Shown: positions 1-8,749 of the stretch, one piece after another
How the letters are laid out: the number at the start of each line of letters is the position of its first letter
Numbering within the stretch: the stretch's first letter is position 1
Assembly (NCBI GenBank): GCA_015063625.1
Contig: SVTT01000005.1
Span: forward strand, 1 to 44,978
Direction of reading: 5' to 3'
Source: Oscillospiraceae bacterium
Lineage (GTDB): Bacteria; Bacillota; Clostridia; Oscillospirales; CAG-272
Length of the DNA stretch: 44,978 nucleotides
Program-made: the position numbers and the translations under genes
Notes under the pieces: generated by a model
The model's database searches: none
What the model was told of the DNA's origin: nothing
The model's input: the letters and a program-made list of their open reading frames with translations, nothing else

Positions 1-230
1 GCTTTCGGCGGCAAGTGCGCTTGTAAAGTCCGCACTTAACTTCGCGCCCTTGCCACCAAAATCATCTTAAAATCAAGGCTTTGAGGGTCATCCGAGTTTT
101 GAGAGAGCAAATATTTGCAGACGCAAGCGAAATTCTTGCAGTCATATGCGGATATGACAAGGGAATTTCCCGATGCGGATGCGGATATCTGCCTCTCAAA
201 ACCGAGTTCGGATGACTCCCTCTTGCCTAG
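1..230 (+). repeat. Extragenic repeat, copy A (cut by window start)
   Basis: About 230 bp are repeated in inverted orientation at 38370-38599, with only about seven mismatches by eye. The right end is a conserved ttcggatgactccctcttgc followed by ctag at 227-230. It ends 43 nt before the start codon of the PHP gene. An open frame runs through the repeat into that gene, but the same frame is read from the other copy, so it belongs to the repeat and not to the protein. No transposase is encoded. The left end may continue outside the window. Confidence 0.85.
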
Positions 231-273
231 CCAAAGACAGCATGCGCTAAAATTTTTGGGGAGGACATACGGT

Positions 274-1104
274 ATGATACATTCTGACTGGCATATTCAC
301 AGCGAGTACTCGTACGACGCATCGTTGCCGATCGAAACCATCGCGAAAAACGCGCAGGAGATGGGACTTTGCAGCATCGGCATCACCGATCACGCAAACT
401 TCAACGACGAGAAATTTCTCGGCGATCTGCGCGCCTCGGCAGAGCACGTGAAGGAGAAGCAAGCGAAGTATCCTTTTCTGGTGCTCGGCGTGGAGCTGAC
501 GCCCATTGAAAAGCCCGAGTTTGACTATATTGCCAAAACGGGCACGCGCGAGGGTTATATTGCCCCCATCCAGTTCGCGCCGTTTGACATTGAGCTGGCT
601 GCCACCAAGGAGGAGCTGATGGCGCTGGGTGTTCGTTACGCCATCGGTGCATCGCACTGGCGCGTTGACGTGCCGAACGGACGGAAGCTTCCCGAATTCG
701 ATGCTTCCATCAGGGAGTGGTACCGTCAGCAGATGTGGCTTGCCTGCGATGAGCGCGTGACCATTCTCGGTCACCCTTGGTATCATGGCAGAGGTCTTTG
801 GTATGAGGACTTTTCGGTGATCCCGCGCTCGATGAACATGGATATTGCTGCAGCGCTCAAGGAGAACGGCAAATACGTGGAGTGCAATTCCCACTTTTTC
901 TATGCCTCTAACGCAACCGAAAAATTCCGTCATCAGTATGCGGAGTTTTTAAGAGAGCTGTTTGAGATGGGCATTCCCGTGACCTATGGCTCGGATTCGC
1001 ACGACGGCTACAGCGACCTGCGCTCCGGTGTGGAAAAGTATCTCGCGGCGGCAGGATTTGCGGACGGTGATCTTTCCGAGGTTGCCGAGGAGCATTTGTG
1101 GTGA
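274..1104 (+). CDS. PHP-domain metal-dependent hydrolase (histidinol-phosphatase-like)
   Basis: A 276-aa protein of the PHP superfamily, which cleaves phosphoester bonds with a metal cluster; histidinol phosphatase is the best known member. The metal-binding motifs are present in order: HIH (residues 7-9), ITDH (37-40), GVE, GASHW, LGHPWY and SDSH near the C-terminus. The start at 274 is chosen because ggggagg lies just upstream at 258-264. A longer frame from 115 would translate the extragenic repeat. No histidine-biosynthesis neighbours are present, so the substrate is open. It could equally be a phosphoesterase acting on another sugar phosphate or nucleotide. Confidence 0.85.
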   Translation: MIHSDWHIHSEYSYDASLPIETIAKNAQEMGLCSIGITDHANFNDEKFLGDLRASAEHVKEKQAKYPFLVLGVELTPIEKPEFDYIAKTGTREGYIAPIQFAPFDIELAATKEELMALGVRYAIGASHWRVDVPNGRKLPEFDASIREWYRQQMWLACDERVTILGHPWYHGRGLWYEDFSVIPRSMNMDIAAALKENGKYVECNSHFFYASNATEKFRHQYAEFLRELFEMGIPVTYGSDSHDGYSDLRSGVEKYLAAAGFADGDLSEVAEEHLW

Positions 1105-1198
1105 TCACACCCCCACAGCGCCGTATAGAGGTGTGAAGGGGTCACGCCGCAGGTCCTCGCCGCATAGGATGTACCATATCACGATATGAGAGGTCACT

Positions 1199-1699
1199 AT
1201 GTACGGTAACAGCAACGAAAAGAGTCTTGCCTCAATACTTCGCAGATTGCCCGATGCGGTAGCGGTGATCAGCGGAAGCCCCGAGTATAGCTCAGTATAT
1301 GGCACGGTCAAATTTTATCGCGTAATGCGGGGCGTTCTGGTTGCGGCGGATGTGGTGGGGCTTCCCACTTCGGTGGGGGAATGCAAAAGTAATATTTTTG
1401 CTTTTCATATCCACGGCGGTGTATCCTGTACCGGAAACAGTGAGGATCGGTTTGCCGATGCAGGGACGCATTACGATCCGCACGGCTGCCCCCATCCCTA
1501 TCACGCGGGGGATATGCCCCCCCTGTTCAGCACGGGAGGGCAGGCATTTCTTGCGTTTCTTACCGACAGATTTACCGTTGAGGAGATCATGGGCAAAACC
1601 GTCGTGATCCACGACAGCCCCGATGATTTCACCACGCAGCCATCGGGAAACGCGGGCAAAAAGATCGCCTGCGGCGTCATCTCGGGTGTCAGACGTTAA
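1199..1699 (+). CDS. Cu/Zn superoxide dismutase-like protein, cytoplasmic form
   Basis: A 166-aa protein with the Cu/Zn-SOD fold signature. Copper ligands are HIH (His70, His72) and His138 in VVIHD. The zinc-loop region is rich in His (91, 95, 99, 102) and has Asp105. Cys77 and Cys158 can form the usual disulfide, and the C-terminal motif is GNAGKKIACGVI. Two points are odd for the family: there is no signal peptide, although bacterial SodC is usually exported, and the conserved active-site Arg position appears to be Lys155. Activity is therefore probable but not assured. A gagagg ribosome site precedes the ATG, and a strong terminator follows directly. Confidence 0.8.
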   Translation: MYGNSNEKSLASILRRLPDAVAVISGSPEYSSVYGTVKFYRVMRGVLVAADVVGLPTSVGECKSNIFAFHIHGGVSCTGNSEDRFADAGTHYDPHGCPHPYHAGDMPPLFSTGGQAFLAFLTDRFTVEEIMGKTVVIHDSPDDFTTQPSGNAGKKIACGVISGVRR

Positions 1700-1700
1700 A

Positions 1701-1741
1701 AAAACGGTGCCGCGCTCAAGGGCGCGGCGCCGTTTTTCTTT
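1701..1741 (+). terminator. Rho-independent terminator after the SOD-like gene
   Basis: An 11-bp GC-rich stem (1705-1715 with 1722-1732) is followed by a T-run, and runs of A precede it. It ends the SOD-like transcript just before the nad operon promoter. Confidence 0.85.
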
Positions 1742-1870
1742 TTGCGATAAAGAGGGTGCTTGCAGTCGAAGCTCGCCCATCGTCTTTCGAAGCAGCTCGC
1801 GACGCGGCATTCGGTGGAAAAATTTCGGCAGCCCTTATTATTTGCCAAAATGTAAAAAACTTTACAGCAA

Positions 1871-1924
1871 ACTTGACACGTGACAAAATCCGTGGTATAA
1901 TCAAGCAGTTAAATTTTGTCAAGT
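1871..1924 (+). promoter_or_regulatory. nad operon promoter with candidate NiaR operator half-sites
   Basis: TTGACA at 1873-1878, a 17-nt spacer and TATAAT at 1896-1901 form a consensus promoter. An inverted pair acttgaca (1871-1878) and tgtcaagt (1917-1924) brackets it, so a dimeric repressor bound there would cover the -35 and the start site. The last gene of the operon encodes a NiaR-type repressor, so autoregulation by nicotinate is a natural inference. The operator assignment is not proven. Confidence 0.75.
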
Positions 1925-1937
1925 CGTGAGGTTAAGT

Positions 1938-2849
1938 ATGGAAAATCAAATGAAACATCGGATATTGAAGCTCAAGACCGAAAAAAATGCGGTGATCCTT
2001 GCGCACTACTACGCGCCGAGCGAGGTGCAGGAGATCGCCGATCATGTGGGCGATTCCTTCTATCTCGCCAAGATCGCAAAGCAAAGCACGGCGGATATCA
2101 TCGTGTTTTGCGGCGTGTCCTTCATGGGCGAGAGCGCTAAGATCCTGAATCCCGAGAAGAAGGTGCTGATGCCCGATCTCTCTGCAGACTGCCCCATGGC
2201 ACACATGGTCGCCCCGGGAAAGGTTGAGGAGATGCGAGGCAAGTACGATGATCTTGCCGTTGTCTGCTACGTCAATTCCACCGCTGAGCTGAAGGGCATG
2301 AGTGATGTGTGTGTGACCTCCTCCAATGCTGTAGAGATCGTCAGGTCATTGCCGAACAAAAACATATTCTTCATTCCCGACCGCAACCTCGGCAGATACG
2401 TTGCCGAGCAGGTGCCCGAAAAGAATGTGATCCTGAACGACGGCTGCTGCCCCATCCATACGGCGATCGACGTGAATGAATTGAAGGAAGAAAAGAAAAA
2501 GCACCCGAAGGCGCTTGTCCTCTCCCACCCCGAATGCGAGGGCGACATTCTTTCGCTCTCCGATTACATCGGCAGCACGGCAGAGATCATTTCTTATGCG
2601 AATCAGAGTGCCGTATCCGAATTCATCATCTGCACCGAGGAGGGTGTGGCATTCAAGCTGAACAGCGATAATCCGAATAAGCAGTTCTATTTTCCGAGAA
2701 CAAGAGCCTGCTGTCCCGATATGAAGCTGAATACGCTTGAAAAGCTTTACAAGGCTTTGGAAACCGAGGAGAACGAGGTGCGGGTCGAGGAGGGTGCACG
2801 CAAGGTGGCGCTTGCACCGCTTGACAAAATGCTGGAATTGGCAAGGTGA
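1938..2849 (+). CDS. nadA: Quinolinate synthase NadA
   Basis: A 303-aa [4Fe-4S] enzyme that condenses iminoaspartate with dihydroxyacetone phosphate to quinolinate in NAD synthesis. The N-terminal AHYYAPSEVQE motif is present, with three cluster-ligand positions: Cys85 (ADCPM), Cys171 (CCPIH) and Cys259 (CCPDM). Length is normal for the short Firmicute form. The ATG at 1938 is preferred over an in-frame GTG at 1926 because gaggt (1928-1932) sits at the right distance. First gene of nadA-nadB-nadC-niaR; nadB starts 4 nt after the stop. Confidence 0.96.
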   Translation: MENQMKHRILKLKTEKNAVILAHYYAPSEVQEIADHVGDSFYLAKIAKQSTADIIVFCGVSFMGESAKILNPEKKVLMPDLSADCPMAHMVAPGKVEEMRGKYDDLAVVCYVNSTAELKGMSDVCVTSSNAVEIVRSLPNKNIFFIPDRNLGRYVAEQVPEKNVILNDGCCPIHTAIDVNELKEEKKKHPKALVLSHPECEGDILSLSDYIGSTAEIISYANQSAVSEFIICTEEGVAFKLNSDNPNKQFYFPRTRACCPDMKLNTLEKLYKALETEENEVRVEEGARKVALAPLDKMLELAR

Positions 2850-2853
2850 GAGC

Positions 2854-4128
2854 ATGAGGACGGACATCGTCATTGTCGGCTGCGGAGTGGCGGGGCTTTA
2901 CTGCGCGCTCAATCTGCCGAAAGAGAAAAGCATTGTCATCGTAACCAAGGATGAGGCACCGAAAAGCGACTCGTTTCTGGCACAAGGCGGCATCTGCGTA
3001 TTGCGCGACGAGAGCGACTATGAGTCCTTTTATGAGGACACCATGAAGGCGGGACATTATGAAAACAATCCCGAGTCTGTTGAGATCATGATACGCTCCT
3101 CAAGGGAGGTGATCGGTGAGCTTGTTGCCTTCGGTGCGCGCTTTGAAAAGGATGGGGAGGAATTTATGTACACCCGTGAGGGCGCACATTCGAGGCCCCG
3201 CATCCTGTTCCATGAGGATGAAACGGGGAAGGAGATCACTTCGCACCTGCTTGAAGCCGTGAGAGGGCGCAGAAACATTACGCTGATCGAGCACTATACG
3301 ATGGTCGATCTGATCTGTCGGGACAACGAATGCCACGGCATCATCGGACATGATGAGGAGGGGAGATATTCGGCGATCCGTGCAGATTATACCGTTCTGG
3401 CAACGGGCGGCATCGGAGGGCTGTTCAAGCACTCCACCAACTACAGACATCTGACGGGTGATGCGCTTGCCCTCGCGCTGAAATACGGTATTAAGCTGCA
3501 GCATATCGATTATATTCAGATCCATCCGACGACGCTTTACACCAACACACACGGCAGAGAGTTTTTGATCTCCGAGTCGGTGCGCGGCGAGGGGGCGGTC
3601 CTCCTCAATTCCAAGGGTGAGCGCTTTGTCAACGAGCTGCTGCCCCGCGACGTGGTGGCGACTGCCATTTTTGATGAGATGAAGCGGGAGGGCTCCGAGC
3701 ACGTTTGGCTTTCCTTGGCGCCCATCCCCACAGAAGAGATCAAGACCCATTTCCCGCATATCTATCAGCGTTGCCTTGAAGAGGGCTATGATGTTACAAG
3801 AGAGCCGATCCCTGTTGTGCCCTCACAGCATTATTTTATGGGCGGCATAGACGTGGACAGATACAGCAAGACCACGATGGAGCGCCTGTACGCGGCGGGC
3901 GAGACCGCCTGCAACGGCGTGCACGGAAGAAATCGCCTTGCAAGCAATTCCTTGTTGGAAAGCCTTGTGTTCGCAAAGCGCGCCGCACAGCATATGACCG
4001 AGGGCTATTCCGCCGTCGAAGACCGAGATGAGATCGTCATTGACGAATCCCAATATGCGAATTATAAAGAGGAATATCAAAAAGCCGTTCTGGCGGCAAT
4101 TGAAAAGGAGAAGCAGAGCCATGAATAA
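2854..4128 (+). CDS. nadB: L-aspartate oxidase NadB
   Basis: A 424-aa flavoprotein that oxidises L-aspartate to iminoaspartate, which NadA uses. The N-terminal dinucleotide-binding motif VGCGVAGLYCALNL is present, followed by the SDSFLAQGGI FAD segment, the HSRPRILFHEDETG stretch, the RGEGA and RDVVA motifs and, near the C-terminus, HYFMGGI and GRNRLASNSLLE. It lacks most of the C-terminal helical domain of the roughly 530-aa enterobacterial enzyme, as is common in Clostridia. An aaggtgag ribosome site overlaps the nadA stop. The 3' end overlaps nadC by 8 nt, suggesting translational coupling. Confidence 0.95.
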   Translation: MRTDIVIVGCGVAGLYCALNLPKEKSIVIVTKDEAPKSDSFLAQGGICVLRDESDYESFYEDTMKAGHYENNPESVEIMIRSSREVIGELVAFGARFEKDGEEFMYTREGAHSRPRILFHEDETGKEITSHLLEAVRGRRNITLIEHYTMVDLICRDNECHGIIGHDEEGRYSAIRADYTVLATGGIGGLFKHSTNYRHLTGDALALALKYGIKLQHIDYIQIHPTTLYTNTHGREFLISESVRGEGAVLLNSKGERFVNELLPRDVVATAIFDEMKREGSEHVWLSLAPIPTEEIKTHFPHIYQRCLEEGYDVTREPIPVVPSQHYFMGGIDVDRYSKTTMERLYAAGETACNGVHGRNRLASNSLLESLVFAKRAAQHMTEGYSAVEDRDEIVIDESQYANYKEEYQKAVLAAIEKEKQSHE

Positions 4129-4972
4129 TATTACGATGAAAATGAACGCAGACGAATTGATCCTGCAGGCACTCAGAGAGGATATTACAAGTGAGGATAT
4201 TACCACCAATTCGGTGATGCCCCGTTCGCAGGCGGGCGAGGTCGATCTGATCTGCAAGCAGGACGGTGTGGTTGCCGGTCTTGAGGTGTTCAAAAGAGTT
4301 TTTGAGCTGTTGGACGCACAGACCGAGGTGATCCTTTACTGCAAGGACGGCGACACCGTCAAAAACGGCGAAAAGATCGGACTTGTCCGCGGAGATATCC
4401 GTGTTCTTCTCTCGGGTGAGCGCACCGCGCTGAACTTCTTGCAGAGAATGAGTGGGATCGCGACGTACACCCGTACCATCGCAAACCTTCTCAAGGGAAC
4501 GCAGACCAAGCTTCTTGACACGAGAAAGACCACGCCGAATATGCGCATTTTTGAAAAATATGCTGTCAAGGTCGGCGGCGGCTATAATCATCGGTATAAC
4601 CTCAGTGACGGCATCCTTTTGAAGGATAACCATATCGGCGCCGCAGGCGGTGTGAAGCAGGCGGTGATGATGGCAAAGGAATATGCGCCCTTTGTTCGCA
4701 AGATCGAGATCGAGGTTGAGAATCTCGATATGCTGCGGGAGGCTCTTGATGCGGGCGCGGATATCATCATGCTCGACAATATGAGCGTGGAGGATATGAA
4801 AAAGGCGGTAGAGCTTTGCAAGGGTAAGGCAGAAACCGAGTGCAGCGGAAATGTCACCAAGGAAAATGTGGCAAGGCTTGTCGATATCGGCGTAGATTAC
4901 ATCTCCAGCGGGGCACTGACTCACTCCTCCCCCATTCTTGACCTGTCGCTGAAAAATCTGCACGCGATCTGA
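4121..4972 (+). CDS. nadC: Nicotinate-nucleotide pyrophosphorylase NadC
   Basis: A 283-aa quinolinate phosphoribosyltransferase, which converts quinolinate and PRPP to nicotinate mononucleotide. Family signatures are DTRKTTPNMR and the KVGGGYNHRYNLSDGILLKDNHI segment that binds substrate phosphate, followed by EIEVEN and MLDNMS of the barrel and GVDYISSGALTHS at the end. The ATG lies inside the end of nadB with an aaaggag site upstream. Third gene of the NAD operon. Confidence 0.96.
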   Translation: MNNITMKMNADELILQALREDITSEDITTNSVMPRSQAGEVDLICKQDGVVAGLEVFKRVFELLDAQTEVILYCKDGDTVKNGEKIGLVRGDIRVLLSGERTALNFLQRMSGIATYTRTIANLLKGTQTKLLDTRKTTPNMRIFEKYAVKVGGGYNHRYNLSDGILLKDNHIGAAGGVKQAVMMAKEYAPFVRKIEIEVENLDMLREALDAGADIIMLDNMSVEDMKKAVELCKGKAETECSGNVTKENVARLVDIGVDYISSGALTHSSPILDLSLKNLHAI

Positions 4973-4982
4973 GGAGGGCACA

Positions 4983-5504
4983 ATGAAGGTAGCCGAACGA
5001 AGAAAAGCAATCGTAAACCTCCTTTTGTCTGCAAACGGACCGATCTCCGGCGGTGAGCTTGCTCACCATTTCGATATATCCCGCCAGATCATCGTGCAGG
5101 ATATCACGGTACTCAAGGGCACAGGATATGAGATACTTTCCACGAGAAACGGTTATGTCCTTCAGAAATCTCCCCTTTCCGAAAGGGTGTTCAAGCTGCT
5201 GCATACGACCGAGCAGACCGAGGACGAGCTTTCCTCTATCGTCGATCTTGGCGGTACGGTGGTTGATGTGTTCGTATGGCATAAGGTCTACGGAAGGATC
5301 GAGGCACCCTTGAATATCTTTTCAAGGCTTCATGTCAAGCAGTTTTTGGAGGGAGTCAGAACCGGAAAATCCACCGAGCTGATGAACATTACAGGCGGTT
5401 ATCACTATCACACCGTCCGCGCGGATTCGGAGGAGATACTGGACGAGATCGCGGAAGTGCTTGGGAAAAAAGGGTATATCGTTCCCGAGATATCATTCGG
5501 ATGA
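4983..5504 (+). CDS. niaR: NiaR-type transcriptional repressor of NAD genes (HTH + 3H domain)
   Basis: A 173-aa regulator. Residues 1-60 form a winged helix-turn-helix (ERRKAIVNLLL, DISRQIIVQDITVLK). The rest is a 3H domain with its conserved histidines in VFVWHKVYG and GGYHYHTV, which bind metal and sense nicotinic acid in the characterised family (YrxA/NiaR). It closes the nadABC operon 10 nt after nadC, an arrangement typical of Firmicutes. It most likely represses its own operon through the inverted half-sites around the 1873-1901 promoter. Confidence 0.93.
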   Translation: MKVAERRKAIVNLLLSANGPISGGELAHHFDISRQIIVQDITVLKGTGYEILSTRNGYVLQKSPLSERVFKLLHTTEQTEDELSSIVDLGGTVVDVFVWHKVYGRIEAPLNIFSRLHVKQFLEGVRTGKSTELMNITGGYHYHTVRADSEEILDEIAEVLGKKGYIVPEISFG

Positions 5505-5594
5505 TCCCCTGTCTGTTGCTTTACAAGGAGCGCAGGGGCAAAAGCGCCCGTAAAATGCGCCTGTGGGCGTGCTCGGATCAAAAGTGAGGGAATC

Positions 5595-6173
5595 ATGAAA
5601 AAAACAAGGCTGATAATGGAGCTTTTTTTGACCATGCTGAAGATCGGCGCCTTTACCTTCGGGGGTGGCTATGCCATGATCGCGTTGCTTCAAAATGAGT
5701 TTGTCACCAAAAAGGCGTGGCTGGGCGAGGAGGAGTTCCTTGACATGGTCGCCATTGCCGAATCCACCCCGGGACCCATTGCCATCAATTCGGCAACCTA
5801 TATCGGATATAGGACGGCAGGCTTTTTCGGCTCGCTGTTTGCTACGCTCGGAGTCTGCATTCCTTCCTTCTTCATCATCTTCGCCATCTCGCTTTTTTTC
5901 GACGCCTTCTTGTCGCTGACGCTCGTGGCGTATGCCTTCAAGGGTGTGCAGGCGTGTGTGATCTATCTCATTCTCTCGGCGGGGCTTAAAATGCTGAAGG
6001 GAATAGAAAAGACTCCGCTTCGGCTGGCGTTGTTGGCGGCGGTCATGCTTTGCATGGTGACATTTTCGATTTTTGCGATCAGCTTTTCCACCATCCTTTA
6101 TATCCTCGTCTGCGGTGCGATCGGTGTGATGCTGTATCTGCTCGGCACGCTGAAGAGGGAGGTGAGCAAATGA
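5595..6173 (+). CDS. Chromate transporter (CHR family), first half-size subunit
   Basis: A 192-aa inner-membrane protein with one CHR domain: FTFGGGYAM in the first membrane segment and the ESTPGPIAINSATYIGY motif, followed by four or five more hydrophobic segments. Short CHR proteins are encoded in pairs and are thought to form a heterodimer equivalent to the long ChrA. The next gene starts at ATGA overlapping this stop. Family members export chromate or transport related anions, so the natural substrate here is unknown. Confidence 0.88.
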   Translation: MKKTRLIMELFLTMLKIGAFTFGGGYAMIALLQNEFVTKKAWLGEEEFLDMVAIAESTPGPIAINSATYIGYRTAGFFGSLFATLGVCIPSFFIIFAISLFFDAFLSLTLVAYAFKGVQACVIYLILSAGLKMLKGIEKTPLRLALLAAVMLCMVTFSIFAISFSTILYILVCGAIGVMLYLLGTLKREVSK

Positions 6174-6748
6174 TCTACCTTGAGCTGTTTTTGACCTTCC
6201 TTCAGATCGGTGCCTTCACCTTTGGCGGGGGTTATGCCATGATCTCTCTGGTGCGTGAGCAGGTGCTGGCACATGGGTGGCTCGGCGAGGAGGAGCTGCT
6301 CAACATGATCGCCGTCTCCGAATCGACCCCGGGTCCGATCGCCGTCAATATGGCGACCTTTGTGGGCTCGACACAGGGGGGCGTGCTCGGAGCACTGCTG
6401 GCCACGCTCGGCGTGGTCTTGCCTTCCTTTATCGTGATCCTTCTGATCTCTGCCGTGGTACGCAATTTCCTTAAATTCAAGGGAGTACAGGCATTTCTCG
6501 GCGGTGTTCGTCCCTGTGTGGTGGGGCTTATTCTTGCCACTGCCATCACCCTTTTTATGAGCACGCTGCTGGGGTTCTCGGGCATTGGCAGCACCCTCTC
6601 GCCTGATCCGAGAGGACTTTTGATCTTTCTGATCATTGCAGGGCTTGCAGCCCTCTTCAAGAGGCTGAAGCGAAAAAAGCCCTCTCCCATCGTGATGATC
6701 CTTGCTTCGGCTCTGCTCGGCATGGGACTTTACGCGATCCCCATTTGA
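6170..6748 (+). CDS. Chromate transporter (CHR family), second half-size subunit
   Basis: A 192-aa membrane protein paralogous to the preceding gene: FTFGGGYAM is repeated and the second motif reads ESTPGPIAVNMATFVG. It overlaps the upstream gene by four bases (ATGA) with ggaggtgag just before it, so the two are translationally coupled. The pair probably makes one heterodimeric transporter. A very strong terminator follows within 10 nt and marks the end of the conserved chromosomal block before the phage-like genes. Confidence 0.88.
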   Translation: MIYLELFLTFLQIGAFTFGGGYAMISLVREQVLAHGWLGEEELLNMIAVSESTPGPIAVNMATFVGSTQGGVLGALLATLGVVLPSFIVILLISAVVRNFLKFKGVQAFLGGVRPCVVGLILATAITLFMSTLLGFSGIGSTLSPDPRGLLIFLIIAGLAALFKRLKRKKPSPIVMILASALLGMGLYAIPI

Positions 6749-6756
6749 ATTATAAG

Positions 6757-6797
6757 AAAGCCGCCCGTGACGCATTTGCGTCACGGGCGGCTTTTTT
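6757..6797 (+). terminator. Strong terminator after the chromate transporter pair
   Basis: A perfect 18-bp stem (6757-6774 with 6777-6794) is followed by a T-run. It also works on paper in the other direction. It insulates the phage-like operon from upstream transcription. Confidence 0.93.
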
Positions 6798-6811
6798 CGT
6801 TTGCGCTGAGA

Positions 6812-6845
6812 TCGGGTACAAATCGTCGAGCCCTTGCTCTACAAT
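6812..6845 (+). promoter_or_regulatory. Boxed promoter 1 of the phage-like operon
   Basis: A 21-bp box (6812-6832, containing tcgggtacaaatcgtcgag) is followed after 7 nt by TACAAT (6840-6845). A poor -35 (TACAAA at 6817-6822, 17-nt spacing) lies inside the box. The same box with the same 7-nt gap to a -10-like TATCTT occurs at 10492-10525. A weak -35 inside a conserved box suggests an activator-dependent promoter. This is inference from position and repetition only. Confidence 0.55.
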
Positions 6846-6876
6846 ACAGGGGAGAAAAAAGAAACAAGGAGGCGTT

Positions 6877-7365
6877 ATGAGCAATGAAACAGGCATGGGC
6901 GGTGCACCCCTTGCGCCGCCTGCCGCAGGACGGCGAAGAAAAAAGGAACGGGAGCTGCTTCCCGCCGCCATGGGGGATGGGGAGCTTGCATCACCCGTGA
7001 AGCAGCACGCGGGCTTCAGCAGGCAGGTGATCTCGCGTGCTCGGGCATATTTTGACGCACCGCGCTGGAGTGAAAGCTACCGCGCCTGGTTTTTTCCGAC
7101 GCGTGCGGGGCTTGCAAGGGAGCTCGGCATTACGGGCAGGACTCTTTCCGAGTGGGAGCGTGAGCACACTGCGCTTGCCGACGTCATTGCAGACGGCATG
7201 GAGCGCAGCAAGGAGCTCCGCATTGCCTTTGCCGAGGCAGAGCACATCAATCCCACCTTCTGCCGCTTCGTGCTGGGGGCACTTTACGGTATGAAGGACG
7301 GGGATGCCGAGGAGGAGGGCGCGGAGCAAAAGCCCTTTGAGGTCAATATCCGCGTGGTCAAGTGA
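6877..7365 (+). CDS. Putative terminase small subunit
   Basis: A 162-aa protein directly before TerL. The middle holds a helix-turn-helix-like segment (RAGLARELGITGRTLSEWERE, about residues 88-108) followed by helices, as in the small terminase subunits that recognise DNA for packaging. The N-terminus is low-complexity and basic (GRRRKKERE), and the C-terminus ends in acidic residues plus a short EVNIRVVK strand. The start at 6877 follows an aaggagg site; a longer frame would run through the upstream terminator. Assignment rests on the HTH, the size and the neighbour TerL. Confidence 0.75.
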   Translation: MSNETGMGGAPLAPPAAGRRRKKERELLPAAMGDGELASPVKQHAGFSRQVISRARAYFDAPRWSESYRAWFFPTRAGLARELGITGRTLSEWEREHTALADVIADGMERSKELRIAFAEAEHINPTFCRFVLGALYGMKDGDAEEEGAEQKPFEVNIRVVK

Positions 7366-7374
7366 GGAATGGCG

Positions 7375-8730
7375 ATGGAGATCACGCTGACCGAAAAGCA
7401 AAAGATGTTCATTGACGCCTCGGCGGACGAGGTGCTTTACGGTGGTGCTGCGGGGGGAGGAAAATCCTTCGGTCAGGTCATCGACGCGCTGCTTTACGCC
7501 CTGCGCTATGCCGGCTCGCGCCAGCTCATTCTGCGCCGCACCTTCCCCGAGCTTGACAAGACGCTGATCCGCACGGCGCTTGCCCTGTATCCAAGGGAGA
7601 TCTTTAAATATTCGCAGACCTCGCGCATGGGACGCTTTGTCAACGGCAGCATCATCGATTTCGGTTATTGCGATGCGGAAAATGACGTGTACCGTTACCA
7701 AGGCGGCGAATATGACGTCATTCGCTTCGACGAGCTGACGCATTTTACCGAGTTCCAGTATCTTTATCTCATCTCCCGCCTGCGCGGAACCACGCCCTTC
7801 CCACGCTCGGTGCGCTCCTCGACCAACCCGGGGGGCGTGGGACACGGCTGGGTGCGTGCGCGCTTTGTGGATCCCGCCCCACCCTTTACGGTATTCTCGT
7901 CGGGGAAGGGGGATACCACGCGCGTCTATCTCCCCGCCACGGTGAAGGACAATTTGTTTCTGATGCGAGAGGACCCCGATTACATCGCAAGGCTTGAAAA
8001 TCTTCCCGATAAGCAGAAGCGGGCATTGCTTTACGGCGACTGGAACATTTTTGACGGGCTTCGCTTTACTGCCTTTGACGAGAGCGTGCACGTGATCGAT
8101 CCCTTCGAGATCCCGCGCGGGTGGCGGCGCTATCGGGTGCTTGACTACGGACTTGACCGTCTTGCCGTTTATTGGATCGCGGTGGATGGGGATCGTAATG
8201 CCTACGTCTATCGCGAGTACTGCGAGAGCAATCTCATCATCTCCGCCGCCTGCCGCGCCATCAGGGAGCGCACCGACGAGGAGATCTACTGCACGCTGGC
8301 ACCCCCCGATCTCTGGTCGCGCGGACAGGAAACGGGAAAGAGCCGCGCACTTCTCTTTGCCGACCACGGCGTTCCTCTTGTGTCGGTCAGCAACGACCGT
8401 GCCGCAGGGTGGGCGGCGGTGGATGAGCTTTTGAAGGTGGAGGAGGGGGGACGTGCCAAGCTGAGGATCTTCCGCAATTGCACCGAGCTGATACGGTGTC
8501 TGCCCCAGCTGCAGATCGATCCGCAAAAGCCCGATGACGTGATGACCGAGCCCCACGACATCACGCACGCCCCCGACGCCCTACGCTATTTTGCCGTTTT
8601 TTTCACCAAGCCCTGTAAAAGGGAGGAGGAGATGCGCCTTCCGTGGACGGCGGATATGCACGAGGATTTTCGCCATGCCTCTCCCGAGGAGCGAAAAATG
8701 CTGCTGCGTGCGTGGGGCAGACCCAAATAA
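7375..8730 (+). CDS. Terminase large subunit (TerL)
   Basis: A 451-aa DNA-packaging motor. The N-terminal ATPase has Walker A GGAAGGGKS (about residues 23-31), Walker B VIRFDEL (about 112-118) and a coupling motif SSTNPGG. The C-terminal RNase-H-like nuclease has acidic residues in VLDYGLD and at the end in PDDVMTEPHDITHAPDALRY. All catalytic motifs are intact. The ATG at 7375 is preferred to 7369 because gagg at 7364-7367 is properly spaced only for the former. The gene is packed between the small subunit and portal genes. Confidence 0.95.
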   Translation: MEITLTEKQKMFIDASADEVLYGGAAGGGKSFGQVIDALLYALRYAGSRQLILRRTFPELDKTLIRTALALYPREIFKYSQTSRMGRFVNGSIIDFGYCDAENDVYRYQGGEYDVIRFDELTHFTEFQYLYLISRLRGTTPFPRSVRSSTNPGGVGHGWVRARFVDPAPPFTVFSSGKGDTTRVYLPATVKDNLFLMREDPDYIARLENLPDKQKRALLYGDWNIFDGLRFTAFDESVHVIDPFEIPRGWRRYRVLDYGLDRLAVYWIAVDGDRNAYVYREYCESNLIISAACRAIRERTDEEIYCTLAPPDLWSRGQETGKSRALLFADHGVPLVSVSNDRAAGWAAVDELLKVEEGGRAKLRIFRNCTELIRCLPQLQIDPQKPDDVMTEPHDITHAPDALRYFAVFFTKPCKREEEMRLPWTADMHEDFRHASPEERKMLLRAWGRPK

Positions 8731-8749
8731 TACAAAAAGGAGAAACAGG

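Noticed and set aside
115-273. N-terminal extension of the PHP protein from 115
   Set aside because: It translates the extragenic repeat; the same frame appears in the other copy, and a proper ribosome site lies before 274.
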